Shown here in pieces: positions 30,864 through 41,800 of a DNA stretch of 64,000 nucleotides. The position numbers and the translations under genes are program-made. The notes beneath the pieces were generated by a model, which had not been told where the DNA came from, did no database searches, and was given only the letters and a program-made list of their open reading frames with translations. Source of the DNA: Gnetum montanum (taxonomy: Eukaryota > Streptophyta > Gnetopsida > Gnetales > Gnetaceae); assembly GCA_015680685.1 (NCBI GenBank), contig MNCI01015922.1:86184-150183 (forward strand), written 5' to 3'. Positions within the stretch are counted from its first letter, which is position 1. Each line of letters starts with the position of its first letter.

Positions 30864-31742
30864 TGATGAGCAATGAGGTACCCCTACACTCAACCATACG
30901 AATACAAGCGTTCAAGCATGATCCGGTCGAACTCCATGGACAAGCTAGTTGTGGTATCTAGATAGTTACACATTGATCGCAGTTCGCTATCTTCCCACCT
31001 GGGCTAGTATTTGCTTTGTCATGTATGGTTTAGTCTAGAGTGAGGCATATGATGTGATCCTAAACTAGTGCTACTCCTAAAGACAATGGAAGATAATCTT
31101 GATTAAACTAATGAGTAATAGGAAATGAAGTCTAAGCTAACCTAAGTGCGATGAGCATCTGTTCCTTAATCATCCGTACACATCTTGGACCTCGTGCACG
31201 ACTACTACTGGGATTACCAAGCATAGATCCTCGGTACGCTACTGGGTTGCCAAGTAGTCACACTTAAATGCTCGTCATTAAGTCGTACTCATTCCACATT
31301 TAACAACAGGAATACTAAATAATGATAAAGAAATATTAACTAAGAAAACAATAAATAACAATAACAATTAAACAATTAAAACTAAGTGAATGCTACAATG
31401 ATGAAGTAATCTCGATCTTTATTTTTGATCATGTGCACGTCCAAGTATGTCACACTCGAATAAAGGTGTCGTACAATTACAAGCATCACACTGTGGGCAT
31501 GCACTTGGGAAAATAATCTAACTCCTACAGGAACAAATTTGTAAGAGCTTCACTACAACTAACTAAAAGATACCTAAATGAGGTGGAAGGCCCTCTTATT
31601 TATAGGTTGGAATAGGCTCTGCATAAACGGGGCCACGTCGACACATGGAGGATGCGTCGATGGGGCCTCATCAATGCGGCCACGTATACGGGGCCCCGTA
31701 TACGTGGCGTAGTCGACGCATCGACTATATAGCGCTTCATCA
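30864..31742 (-). repeat. 5' LTR of element B
   Basis: Minus strand TGATGAAGCGCTATATAGTC to ATTGCTCATCA. TATAAATAAGAGGG is intact (about 31595-31605). Near the outer end it contains a 30-bp perfect palindrome (31679-31708) absent from the 3' LTR. Otherwise alike to 25971-26813. Confidence 0.88.
31679..31708. repeat. 30-bp perfect palindrome in the U3 of element B
   Basis: Each arm reads GCCACGTATACGGGG and its exact complement with no spacer. The arms contain ACGTAT and GTATAC. It lies among CGTCGACG boxes upstream of the TATA box. Confidence 0.9.
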
Positions 31743-33640
31743 TAAGGGTGACACACATCTTGAACTAAATGTTTTCTTTTATAATTGGTAGAATGATGTT
31801 ATCCTCTTCCATAACATTTTCATTCTCCTTACTTAGGCCACCATTGATGATTTGTTGCAAATTTAGACAAAGAAGGATATGTTCACCTTTGGTAATCATA
31901 ATGTTGGATGTTTGAATTTCTTCTTCCCACAACATATTTTCAAGGCTGCTTCTAGTAACATTCATTAGTGTGTCCTTCCATCCACATGGAGTTTAGTGAT
32001 AGATATGTTTGAAAGATTTTTCATTCAAATAAGTACTATCTCCAAGCTTTCTAGGATATACTTATTTTTCTTAAAAGCATTAAAGAATGAGAAACCTATT
32101 AATTTGCCACATTTCTTCTTGAGTAATCTTGAAGGGAAGGACTCCAACTAGTACTCTAATCTTATTTTGACTCTTTGGAAAGGATGCATGGAAACAACAT
32201 GCTTCTTAGATGTTGGCATCTTAGCATGTGGTTTCCTCATGATCTTCTTCATCCTCATTCATATTACATTGAAGCAAGCATCTTTGGCCTCTATTAACTT
32301 CTTGGCCTTTGCCATCTAGTTGGGGAAATTGCTACCAATAGTTTGGGCTGGTTGGTTCCTTGTTTGGATGATGTGGAAATTACATCCATGTGAAACTAGT
32401 GCTTTAATTTAATATGTAGTTATCCCAGTCTTTTCATGTCTTGCATCATGCCAATGGGAACAATACTTGAATGCTTGTGCTTCTACATCTGTCTTAGCTT
32501 CTTAAGGTCCTCCCTCTTGGAGTAGGTTCACTGCAATAAAAATTAACCTTTAGACCTACTAAATCCAAATATTGTAAAAAGAGAAATCAATATGCTAGAA
32601 AATAAGAAAATTACATATCTTCAATTAATGAAACCAAAATTATGATAGTGGTTTCCCAATCACAAAACATCAAAAACACTTAGACATCCAAACAATATTG
32701 TAGAGCAAGAGGCTTTACAACATCATAATGATTATCCTCAATGCAACACATAACTAAAAGAGAATCTCTTCCACAACTCAGGGATGAGATCTCATCTCAC
32801 AAGTAAGAATACAATAATACATAGGCTAAACACATAGATAATTAACCTTTAGCTACAACCCAATCATGCACTCACTCAATGTACTCTCATGACATTTCTT
32901 GCCAACTCTCCATGACTCATGAAGAAACAACATTAATATTTATTGTAAAAGAAAATACAAGAAACCTAAAAATATTTCTCAAACTTAACTTGAAAATCTC
33001 TTGTTATTTCCCATATTTTTTTCCTCTTGTTCTACTATTTTTCAATTTGAATGGCCAACTTGGAATCTTCATTGTTCATATAGGTAATCTCAAGGCTTCC
33101 TTGGGACATCTCACTGTCAAAAACAACTTGTAGGAGAGAAATCTTTGTCTAGTAGGAGATGTCTCCCTAGAGATTGAGATGTCTCCACTCTAGCTAAGAG
33201 TTGTCTAGAAGATGTCTTACCTAAGACATCTCCAATCTGGGAGAGATGTCTCCACAAAATTCCAAATGTTGCCTACATTTCCTAAACATATCCTACGAAG
33301 TCTCAGCTCTTAGCCAAGAAATTTTCACAAATTCCAAAACTTACAAAAAATACCTATAAGGAGAAAAAAGGGGAATATGAAGAACTTTTCCTACACCATC
33401 TCTCCCACCCTTCAAAAATTAAACTCATATAAATAAGGAAGTTGGGGTAGAAGTAATCCCCCACTCAAGAAGTTTGGTCTCATGGACCCATATAGCATCA
33501 TCTAGGGATTAATCCTTTGAATGGATCAAGCACTCATGCCTCTTTACTCCATTAGTACTGGAAACTTTCATCCTTTTGAGTACAATTATCTTCCTCACTG
33601 TTGAAGGCTTGGAACGATCAAAAGCCTCTTTCAACTCATT
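31743..33640 (-). other. 3' side of element F and unassigned sequence
   Basis: Contains a minus-strand frame at 31765-31965 without recognised domain, a long stretch with no readable gene, and at 33130-33250 a cluster of GAGATGTCT/AGACATCTC repeats that may be the U3 box region of the 3' LTR of element F. AGTGGGGGAT on the minus strand near 33456-33465 could be its polypurine tract. No LTR pair could be confirmed. Confidence 0.35.
33130..33250 (-). repeat. AGACATCTC repeat cluster
   Basis: At least five copies of AGACATCTC or its complement GAGATGTCT, in both orientations, within 120 bp (for example 33157, 33176, 33223, 33244). The layout recalls the box arrays upstream of the TATA boxes in the Athila-like LTRs, but the sequence is different. 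Confidence 0.55.
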
Positions 33641-33661
33641 GATCCTATCCTGTATGGTTTC

Positions 33662-34020
33662 TTAATCATCTAGTCCATGGTAGTACATAAGATCTACAAC
33701 ATTAGAGATAAAATATATGGCAAAATCATTGGATAAGTCAATTTCAAAAGCATTATAATTAATTTTGGCCCTAATTTTGAAAGGACTCATCTTCTTGGCT
33801 TTTAACTTGGAGAATTTGATATCTTTCAATTTATTCTTCTTCAAGTGTATCCAAACCAAGTTACCAATACCAAAATTTAACTTCTACTTGCTCTCATTTC
33901 TCTTAAGAACTCTCTCTTTAGCTTTCTTCTTAAGATTTGACTTGACTTGTGCATGGAGATCCCTCATCTCTTGCACAAAATCAATACTTAGTTGAGCTTC
34001 ACCCTTAAAGCTCTTCTTCT
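33662..34020 (-). pseudogene. integrase C-terminal part of element F (chromovirus-like)
   Basis: Minus-strand frames give SIDFVQEMRDLHAQVKSNLK, then LVWIHLKKNKLKD, KLKAKKMSPFKIRAKINYNA and FEIDLSNDFAIYFISNVVDL. This matches the end of Ty3/gypsy integrases before the chromodomain (VMVHLRKERFP, KLKMKKIGPFKI, NAYEIDLP, FNVADLYPY). Downstream KRHECLIHSKD and DDAIWV could be a worn chromodomain. The core catalytic part is missing: the sequence to its 5' side does not show the DDE motif. Confidence 0.65.
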
Positions 34021-34339
34021 TCATGGTATTTGGAAGTCTCCCACTAATCCTTCCTCCACCATCAACACCACAATGAAGATTGACTTAATGTTTCTCATCC
34101 ATTTCATAGCCAAGATATTCAAATTCATCACTATTAATCAACATCAACATCAATAATGATCTTCTCATATTGACTACTACTATAGCCATCATTATCAAAT
34201 GCAAAATCAGACACATTACCATTATTAGTCTTGCTTCTACTAATAATGGTAGCAAAAGTTACATTACTTCTATTATTCACAACGGGACCTACAACGTCAT
34301 CATAATTACCACAATAATCATGATTCTTATCATCACAAT

Positions 34340-35128
34340 TGATGAGTGGCGAGATACCCCTACACTCAACCATACGAATACGAGCGTAGCACGCATGATC
34401 CAGTCAAACTCCATAGACTAAGTGCCTACACGCCCATGGAACACTTAGGGTTAATCATTCTCTGTCTTCCCAAACTTACTTGTAGTTATCACGGTGTATG
34501 GTTAAGTAAGTCTGAGGTATATGATTTTTATAGCTTTTTATGTTTTTGTCTCCTATGCTAACAAGGTGAAGGGTTGAGAAACTAATTACTAACTCTAACT
34601 AATGAACTAAGTCTAAATTACCTAGCATCAGCATCCATTCCCACTTACCATACACACCCTGAACCGATGCAACCGTGGCTACCAAACGCTAGTCATTGCT
34701 GGGATCACCATGCATAACACACATGCTCAAAGTGATCGTACTGAGGCACTTAACTAGGAGAGAAGGGTTGAGAGAGAAAGTAGTAAATAAAAGATAATAA
34801 ATAACAAGTAATAAATAGCATTAAATAAAATCCTAATTATCCTATTCCATGCACTACAAGGTTTATCCAAGAAGCTTGTGTTTATTGTCGTACACAAACT
34901 TGTGTTCAGGTACAATGTTTGCTCGAATAAAGATCCATTCACTTTAGGACTCCTACTGCGGGCACATGAAAAATATTCTATCTCTGGAGTGATCAATCTG
35001 TATAGTTTCCCTACTATCTAGCCTAGGATAAGGAAACAAGGGAGAGCCGCCTCTTATTTATAGATATGACAATGCACCGCGATATCACGTACGCGATATC
35101 ACAGACCATGCAATATTGCGTCCCATCA
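34340..35128 (-). repeat. 3' LTR of element C
   Basis: Minus strand TGATGGGACGCAATATTGC to CGCCACTCATCA. Boxes (GATATCGCGGTGCATTG side) precede TATAAATAAGAGGCGG (about 35056-35065). It matches the LTRs of element 1. Confidence 0.9.
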
Positions 35129-35143
35129 TACCCCCATGACTAA
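35129..35143 (-). other. polypurine tract, element C
   Basis: Minus strand TTTAGTCATGGGGGTA next to TGATGGGACG. A second copy of the core AGTCATGGGGG lies at 35704-35714, and others at 37110-37120 and 38270-38280. Confidence 0.85.
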
Positions 35144-35266
35144 ATGAAAACTCATCCTCGAGTTCCTTCCAATAATATCAGGAAGGTATGGGATTATTAA
35201 CTCAAATGAGACTAATGGGATAACATGTGAACAGATCATCATTACAAGACACAACAAAACTAGTGT

Positions 35267-35494
35267 TCAGGACAACAAGGGTGAACACCTTATTACATTG
35301 ACATCAGGCCTCATTTGGTAGCTGAGAGAAAAGAGAAGAGAGAAAGAAGTGTTGTTGCTGCCAACGTCAAGATTGCACCTTTCGTTGTTCATCTGGAAGT
35401 GCACCATCAGTCTTTCTCCTTGCATAGCTACTTCTAGCACTGCTCCATTCCAAATTTTCCTTCCAAATCCCTTCCATTGTTGCATGATTTCCAT
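35267..35494 (-). CDS. small ORF of element C, 75 codons
   Basis: The ATG at 35494 follows the predicted acceptor TGTGTGCAG, giving MEIMQQWKGFGRKIWNGAVL, then MVHFQMNNERCNLDVGS and YQMRPDVNVIRCSPLLS-stop. It is open without a break, and its C-terminal half, reading frame and stop are shared with element 1. It sits where elements 2 and D2 have ORF3, separated from gag-PR by the non-coding module. No signal peptide, membrane segment or known domain is evident. It may be a real accessory protein of the gag-PR lineage or the relic of a longer gene. Moderate certainty that it was coding. Confidence 0.5.
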   Translation of the reverse strand: MEIMQQWKGFGRKIWNGAVLEVAMQGERLMVHFQMNNERCNLDVGSNNTSFSLLFSLSYQMRPDVNVIRCSPLLS

Positions 35495-35724
35495 CTGCAC
35501 ACACAACACAATCTTTTATTAGCAAGGGTAAATGAATCATCATGTAATTAATACCTTGCTTCGGTGAAAGGTCTATTGGCTAAGTTGTGGTATGGCTTAT
35601 ACGAATCTGGAGATATATTAATGATGACTACTGAAGGTGTAGGGATTAGGAGAAAATTGAAAAAATTGGCGCTAGGAGAAAATCAAAAAAATCGGGCCCT
35701 GTACCCCCATGACTAATCGCGAAC
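35495..35724 (-). other. predicted intron, element C
   Basis: Minus strand donor AGAGGTTCGCGATTAG at 35724 and acceptor GTTGTGTGTGCAG before ATGG. Branch-like TTGCTAATAAAAG lies upstream of the acceptor. About 230 nt. It is homologous in position to the introns proposed for elements 1, 2 and D2. Confidence 0.45.
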
Positions 35725-37090
35725 CTCTAGTAGCATTAGAATAAAGAAAGAAAGAGGAACAAGAAAGATGAGGAAAAAGAGACAACTATAGCATTGATGA
35801 AATGGATGTCGAGATGGAAATGAACAAAGTAAAAATAATTGCAAAAATGTTAGGGGAAAGAATTTAACTAATGCCCCAAATAGGAATGTCAGTGGGTCCT
35901 CCCCAAAGCAGGCTCATGCCCTTAATGCCCTGAAAAACCCACATTCAAAGATTCCGTAGGCTCTGGGAATGTCATGTGGAACAAGAGTTAAAGTCTTAGC
36001 CACAAGAATTTACCAAAAAGAAAAAAATGTATCTACCAAAATATACACTAATGATACAACCGACAATAAGGTAAACAATGGAGAGAATGATGGAGAGAAG
36101 AGCATGGAATGGAATCCCAAGAACAAGGTGGTGTACAACCCCTTGTGTGTTTCATGATTAATGTGACTTGGCAAATCTCATTCCAACTTCGGCCACAAAC
36201 CAACCACATCCAGTGACTTCACATCAATGCATCTGGTTAATCCATCCCCTTGAATAACAAGAATGCTTCCCCCAAGAGTCACCACCATTCCAACGAAACA
36301 AGGAGGAGAGAATGGGAAGCGAGAAGGGCCTTAGTTAGAGGGAACATTTTTAGTTCCATAACCAGTTCTTGTAGCCCAAGGAATTATTTTTTCTAAGGGG
36401 TGTGCTTTGAATTCTCACTTTTTTTTCTTTTTTTTTTGTGTTTTGTTTTTTTATGCGTGAGAACCACACCATGCAAAGACTTCTTATTTTTATTGTCTCG
36501 GCTTCCGATAATTGGGTAACATCGGAACGGCAAGAAAAATCAAGAAGAAAACATCCAAGCACCCAAGAGAATTGCCAACACAAAAGCATCAAGTTCCCTT
36601 GAAGTCACACCCTTGTCAAACCTTGATTCCTTCCTTAGTTTGAGAAGTGCCCAGTCACTGGTTCATTAAAGTTCTTATTAGAAAGGGAATGTACATTTCC
36701 AAGCTGAGACAGACCATAGACTTTGTGGATGGATAAATGAAGTGGACTCATTGCCTACCATATCAAAAGAACATACCTTAGTATCAACATCATAACTTAA
36801 AGGTAAAAACCAAACATTGGCAATCAATAGGAAAATAGTTCATACCATCATGAAGAACACTTATTGGGTAACAAACTTACAAGGTGGATCACACACGCAC
36901 ACAAAAAATGAAAAAGTATAACGATATTGTAAAACAAAAACAAGAAAAGTTAAAGAAAGTTGTAAAACAAAAGCAAGAAAAGTTAAAGAAATTTGTAAAA
37001 CAAAAATGTGTAAGACAAAAACGTGTAAAACAAAAACATGCAAAAAAACGTGTAAAACAAAAACTAAAAAGAACTGAGGGCCTCCAATGA
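35725..37090 (-). other. 3' non-coding module of element C
   Basis: Minus strand: repeats of TTTTTGTTTTACA/TTTCTTTAACTTTTC after the linker (36910-37075), GGGTGTGACTTCAAGGGAAC (about 36613), a pyrimidine-rich run where element 1 has a purine run (36419-36449 on the plus strand), the CTCTAACTAAGGCCCTTCTC block (about 36325-36344), and the hairpin plus purine-rich motif at 35891-35921. Nearly collinear with element 1. Confidence 0.65.
35891..35921 (-). ncRNA. conserved hairpin plus 17-nt motif, element C
   Basis: Minus strand GGGCATGAGCCT (35921-35910), then TTTGGGGAGGACCCACT (35907-35891). GTGGGT upstream can pair with ACCCAC. Same as element 1. Confidence 0.62.
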
Positions 37091-37429
37091 TCAGCATAGG
37101 TGGCCATCTCCCCCATGACTGAATTGTAAGGGAGAGATTTGAAATAATGAGCATCTATTTGAATTTCGTAAAAGTGTCCAACTTCTTCCCACTGATGTTC
37201 TCAGATTAAGGAGTGGAAGTTGGCGATGCTCATACTCCAATGTATCTATGCCTCCGTTGTTAACATGAGTTGTTTCCTCAGTTCGTTCTGTGCATATTGG
37301 TTTGCTCTTTCTAGTAGCTGTCAACCACGGGGTGTCCACTACTTGTGTGGTTGCTACATACAGGCACCTTTGAATTTGTATTTCTTGGACACACCAATTA
37401 CATGGAAGAGATGCTGAACATTCGTCCAT
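37091..37429 (-). pseudogene. protease-RT linker remnant, element C
   Basis: Open frame MDECSASLPCNWCVQEIQIQ to SHGGDGHLC-stop. The first half aligns with the linker of D1/D2. A frameshift lies before the region that would lead into RT. The end is the same as in element 1, which marks the ancestral deletion point. Confidence 0.65.
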
Positions 37430-37870
37430 GTCATCATCATCTAAGTCACTGTATGTGATGCATGGAACTTTCTTCTTCTCAATCTTTCCATAAATTTTTA
37501 TCTTAGATATCTACAAGGAAAGATTACGAATCCCTAGGTACGCATCTACTGTACTTAGCCATGGCCTTCCCATTATAATTGGGAAGCCCCCATTGTTGTT
37601 GTTAACTTCTATCACCAGGAAGTTAGCTAGGTAGGACCAACCACCTACAGTGGTAACAATGTACTTCACCGATCCCAAGGGAATGGTGATGGACTAGTCT
37701 GCCAACTCTAGTTGAATGTTTCTCTTCTTAAGTTGGGGCAGGTTCTAAGCTTGATACATCTCTCATGAAATTAGGTTGACTGCAGAACCTGAGTCAAGAA
37801 GAGTATGTGGTTTGTTCTCGGTGACTTGTAAATAGATTAAGGGGCTCCCAGGGTCAAACAGTTTCCTAAG
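37430..37870 (-). pseudogene. aspartic protease of element C
   Basis: Keeps the catalytic motif LLDSGSAVNLIS (about 37800-37765), followed by LKKRNIQLELAD, SITIPLGSVKYIV and GGFPIIMGRPWLSTVDAYLG. Stops in frame replace Arg or Gln near 37758 and later. Of the family copies here it is the only one with an intact DSG triad. It would process Gag. Confidence 0.75.
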
Positions 37871-37879
37871 AAGGTGGCC

Positions 37880-40330
37880 TACCTTGATCTAGTCGGTTAC
37901 GGTATGCGTTAACAAAACTGTATGCATACAACTCTATTGTTGGACCGAAGGGTGCTCCGAACTGTTAGATGGTGGAGGAGTGTACCTAGACTCAACCACT
38001 TGCTACAGTTGAGTAGGGAGTTCCCCTTGCATTATTGGAGCAGGTTGTATGGGAACTATAGGTGGAAGAGGTGCAGATGGAGTTAGAGGATGGTAAGTAT
38101 GTGGGGTGCCTCCCAGAGGAGAAGGAGTCCTCCTAAAGTACTCCTAAACTTGGTAGTGACATTGGGGAGTTGTGTGACTCATAAAGTGACTTGGAGAAAC
38201 CAGCTGCTGCACATAATATCCATAAGGATCAGGTTGCCGGTAAGGGTACTATTGTGTCAACGGTGGCATCCCCCATGACTGTGGGTATTTCCACTACTAA
38301 TGTTGTCCGATGGGTTGTGGTGGAGTTCCATTTGGATAGTACGTTAATGGTTGGTAGAACTGCCTTGGGTTACCTTGGGGATAAGGTAAACTTCGGGGTG
38401 TTTGCCGTTGGTTGAGTCTTGGGTTAAGTGCATACCCCCCAGAATCCTATAGATGTGAGATGATTGGACAACATCCCTTGGGATGATCATAATGGCAGAT
38501 CTCACATCCACCATCATCGTCTATGTCTAAATCCACAACTTCATTGGAGATAGTAATTTTCCCCTTACCCTTGTTATGTGCAGGGCCTGAATTTCTCCAC
38601 TTTGTCTTACCTTTGTCACTACTTCGTTCCTCCTTAGACTCCTCTACAATTTTCAAGCCAGTTTCAAGTCTGGAGTCTAAGGAATCCCACAATTGATCCA
38701 TCTTAGCTGATACTTCTGTTGTTAGTTTTTGAATCGGAAAGATTTTTCTGTTCACTAACTCTTCGAGTGGTGACTCATCCTCTTCATCGCAAAATTTCAC
38801 TCCCTTCTTCCGAAGGGAGGGATCACGGTTGTATTCTTCTACACTCTCTCTTTTTCGTAATTCATCTTCTTCTTTTGCTACTTGTTCCAAGAAGCGATGA
38901 ACTTCATGGGCTCTAAGTTATGATAGTTTCCCTTGGGCATAAGTCCCAAGGGTTCTTCTAGTTTCATGCCTTAGCCCATCCACGATGTGGCAAAGTTGAT
39001 CCTACTATGCGTAACCATGGCCTGGGCAACGATGTAACAATGCGTAGTAGTAGCCCATGGTAGCATCCAAGGGTTCATGAGTACCTTTCTTCCATCCTTG
39101 GATCTGCTTACACAAGTTAGACACTCTAGAGTACGTTTGATATTTATCGTTGAAGAGTTCTAACATCGTACTCCACCTCCTAATGGTTTCCGGTTCTAAG
39201 GACTGGTACCAACTCTCTGCTTCCTTAATGAGTGTCCTGGGAAACAACTTAAGTTTTTGCCACTCATTTTCTATGTTCTGCAAGGTACAAGCATCGTGGA
39301 ATTCCTGTAAATGATGTTGTGGATCAGCGTTGTATCCTCCCTCGAAGCGTGGGATATTATTCATGTCTAAGTGTTTGATCCGACTGTCCTTTTGATGCCT
39401 TGTTGGAATTTTTACTACCTCCATTATATCAAGCATACTTTGGGTTGCCAATAGGGGCTCATCATGATCATCTCTTTCATGATTCCTATGATGTCTTCGT
39501 TGTTCCCTACTTTCCCTTTGTTCATGCCCTTGTCCTCTCTCTCGACTTTCCCGTCAAGGTCTTTCATTGTGCCTACCTCTATCCTCACCATTATGCTCTC
39601 TATGACTGTGCCCAGAGGTGGAAGGAGAGGGTGAATGATGTGAAGAAGGGAAAGAAGAAGGAGAACCATTGCCATGACGATGTTTCCTACCTTCTCTCCT
39701 ATGGCTTCGGCCCCGATCATGATGATGATCTAAGTGCCCGTCCTTATTATATGTTGTTGTTCCCTCAGTGAATAGTTAGTGTTCACATGGATCAAAACCA
39801 GGGTTGTGTATCATGGATCGTAGGTTCTGATACCCCACCTCCTCCTCATTATTAGGAGGGGGAACATCTTTTGATAGAGAACCCATTATGAGTGGTTCAC
39901 CATCTTTGATTTTACTAAGGACGTGCGGGACCTCCTTGCCCTTCAACAGTGTATGTTGGCTCTCCTACCTTGAGTCCCTCATACGTTGTGCTTCTGTGGA
40001 ATGATAATCCCTTATATCAAAGTCACCTATAACGTATTTAGCATAGAGTTGAGTAATGCCGATCTATGCCAAAGCACGGAGGAGCATGTTGGGGACTGAT
40101 CGATCCGGAGGTAACATGATGTTACCTTGCAAATCTCTCCAGCGCATCTGTTCATCTTGATGGAAGATAAAAGTAAAATTAGGAATATACTCATCGAGAT
40201 GAGTATATTCCACCCTATATTGTTCAGGAATTGGCTGATTTAGGTTATGTGTTTTTGATTGCCAACTATTCTTTGTATTATCCCTAGGTGGTGAGTTGCT
40301 CTTATGAGAAGAAGAAGAAGAAGAAAACAT
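37880..40330 (-). pseudogene. gag: gag of element C
   Basis: MFSSSSSSHKSNSPPRDNTK at 40330, then DEYIPNFTFIFHQDEQM, a charged His/Arg/Glu-rich segment (39470-39720; HHDRGRSHRREGRKHRHG), the capsid core (KHLDMNNIPRFEGGYNADPQ, about 39370, to YYYALLHRCPGHGYA, about 39010), and a clean zinc knuckle CEICHYDHPKGCC (about 38490, C-x2-C-x3-H-x4-C). The Pro/Gln-rich tail carries QSWGMPP (38265-38280). Relatively few stops (for example near 40065, 39002, 38448). This is the best uninterrupted template for the gag of the 1/C lineage. Confidence 0.85.
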
Positions 40331-40452
40331 AGTGTCTTATTAGTGTGCTATTTACCATTATATAAATTTTTCTTTAATTAACCCGAAGGTTTGTTTAGGC
40401 TCCCAACGATGTAAGTGATATCCTATGTTCTATTCAGTGCACAAACACTTAG

Positions 40453-40470
40453 TCCCTGGCAATGGTGCCA
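40453..40470 (-). other. primer binding site, element C
   Basis: Minus strand TGGCACCATTGCCAGGGA, a tRNA-Asp complement with three transitions. Confidence 0.85.
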
Positions 40471-40471
40471 A

Positions 40472-41263
40472 TGATGAGTGGCGAGATATCCCTACACTCA
40501 ACCATACGAATATGAGCGTAGCACACGCGATCCAATCGAACTCTGCAAACTAAGTGCCTACACGCCCATGGAACACTTAGGGTTAATCATTCGTTGTCTT
40601 CCCAGACTTACTTGTAGTTGTCATGGTGTATGGTTAAGTAAGTCTGAGGTATATGATTTTTATAGCTTTTTATGTTTTTGTCTCCTATGCTAACAAGGTG
40701 AAGGGTTGAGAAACTAATTACTAACTCTAACTAATGAACTAAGTCTAAATTATCTAGCTTCAGCATCCGTTCCCACTTACTGTACACACCCTGAACCGAT
40801 GCAACCATGGCTACCAAATGCTAGTCATTGTTGGGATCACCACACGTAACGCACGTGCTCAAAGTGGTCGTACTGAGGCACTTAACTAGGAGAGAACGGT
40901 TGAGAGAGAAAGTAGTAAATAACAGATAATAAACAACAAGTAATAAATAACATTAAATCAAATCCTAATTAGCCTATTCCATGCACTGCAAGGTTTATCC
41001 AAGAAGCTCGTCTTTATTGCCGTACACAAACTTGTGTTCAGGTACAATGTTTGCTCGAATAAAGATCTGTTCACTTTAGGACTTCTACTGCAGGCACATG
41101 GAAAATATTCTATCTCTGGAGTGATCAATCTGTATAGTTTCCCTACTGTCTAGCCTAGGATGAGGAAACAAGGGAGAGTCGCCTCTTATTTATAGATATG
41201 ATGGCACACCTCAATATCGCGTATGCAATATTGCAGGGGAAGACGTGATATCACGTCCCATCA
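40472..41263 (-). repeat. 5' LTR of element C
   Basis: Minus strand TGATGGGACGTGATATCACG to CGCCACTCATCA. Boxes include CTGCAATATTGCATACGC, then CTATAAATAAGAGGCG (about 41186-41200). It pairs with 34340-35128. Confidence 0.9.
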
Positions 41264-41464
41264 ACAACTAAACAAACCATTATCAAGATGAAGTGAAAAA
41301 CTAGCATCCATCATACTAGCTTCAATAAGAAAGACATTACTACCATTTTTAAGGTAAATCTTAGACTCACTTAGCTCTTCATGACTTTTCGCATTCATCT
41401 TTAGTTCAAATTGATCTTCAATATGTGGTTTTCCAATCTCATCAAAGCTTAAAACTTCAATATT

Positions 41465-41800
41465 TCACATAGAAGTTTCTAATTTGAATGGTCTCTCCTC
41501 TTTAAATGATTCATCATCATTTTCATACAAATTAGCAAAATCATTTACACCTTTCCCATGATGTATGTTGAAATCTACCACATGCATTCTAGACAATGCA
41601 TTAGCCATCATATTTGCTTTTTCACTTTTTTGTTCCTCCTTTGGCATAAGAATTTTTTGGAACTACATAAGGTAAAATGGCTCCCCTCATGAAGCCATTT
41701 GCAACTCCTCTACTTGCCTTTGCAAGTCATTCCACTAATTTGGTGCCATCTGGTATGCTCTCTCATTTGGAATGGTAGTAGTAGGAATGAAATCAATTTG
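41465..41800 (-). pseudogene. RT lead-in fused to RNase H end, element F
   Basis: Minus strand IPNERAYQMAPN followed by LQRQVEELQMAS matches the segment just before the RT core (PNKPAYRMSP, LQRQVEELLEKG). After about 55 bases the frame reads KSEKANMMANALSRMHVV, the NVVADALSRR motif that ends RNase H. The 1.3 kb or so that should separate them is missing. Clear evidence for an internal deletion. Confidence 0.6.

Larger units (their letters stand above)
25971..31742 (-). mobile_element. element B: non-autonomous Athila-like element (gag + deleted 3' ORF)
   Basis: The 5' LTR is 30864-31742, the 3' LTR 25971-26813, the primer site 30845-30862 and the polypurine tract 26814-26826. Gag (28717-30716) and the LTR body belong with element 2, but the U3 boxes are of the GTCGACGC type. 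No protease or pol. ORF3 survives only as its two ends (26988-27422). Flanking bases are GTAGG and TAAGG, a poor duplication, so the insertion is old or its edge has changed. Confidence 0.85.
34340..41263 (-). mobile_element. element C: non-autonomous Athila-like element (gag-PR)
   Basis: The 5' LTR is 40472-41263 and the 3' LTR 34340-35128. Flanking bases ACAAT and ACAAC form a near-perfect target duplication. Internal order is gag, protease, truncated linker, non-coding module, intron, small ORF, polypurine tract. It is close to element 1 throughout but without later insertions, so it serves as the reference for reading element 1. It lies inside the chromovirus-like element F. Confidence 0.9.

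Noticed and set aside
25966-31747. Target duplication of element B
   Set aside because: GTAGG against TAAGG matches at only three of five positions, too weak to claim.
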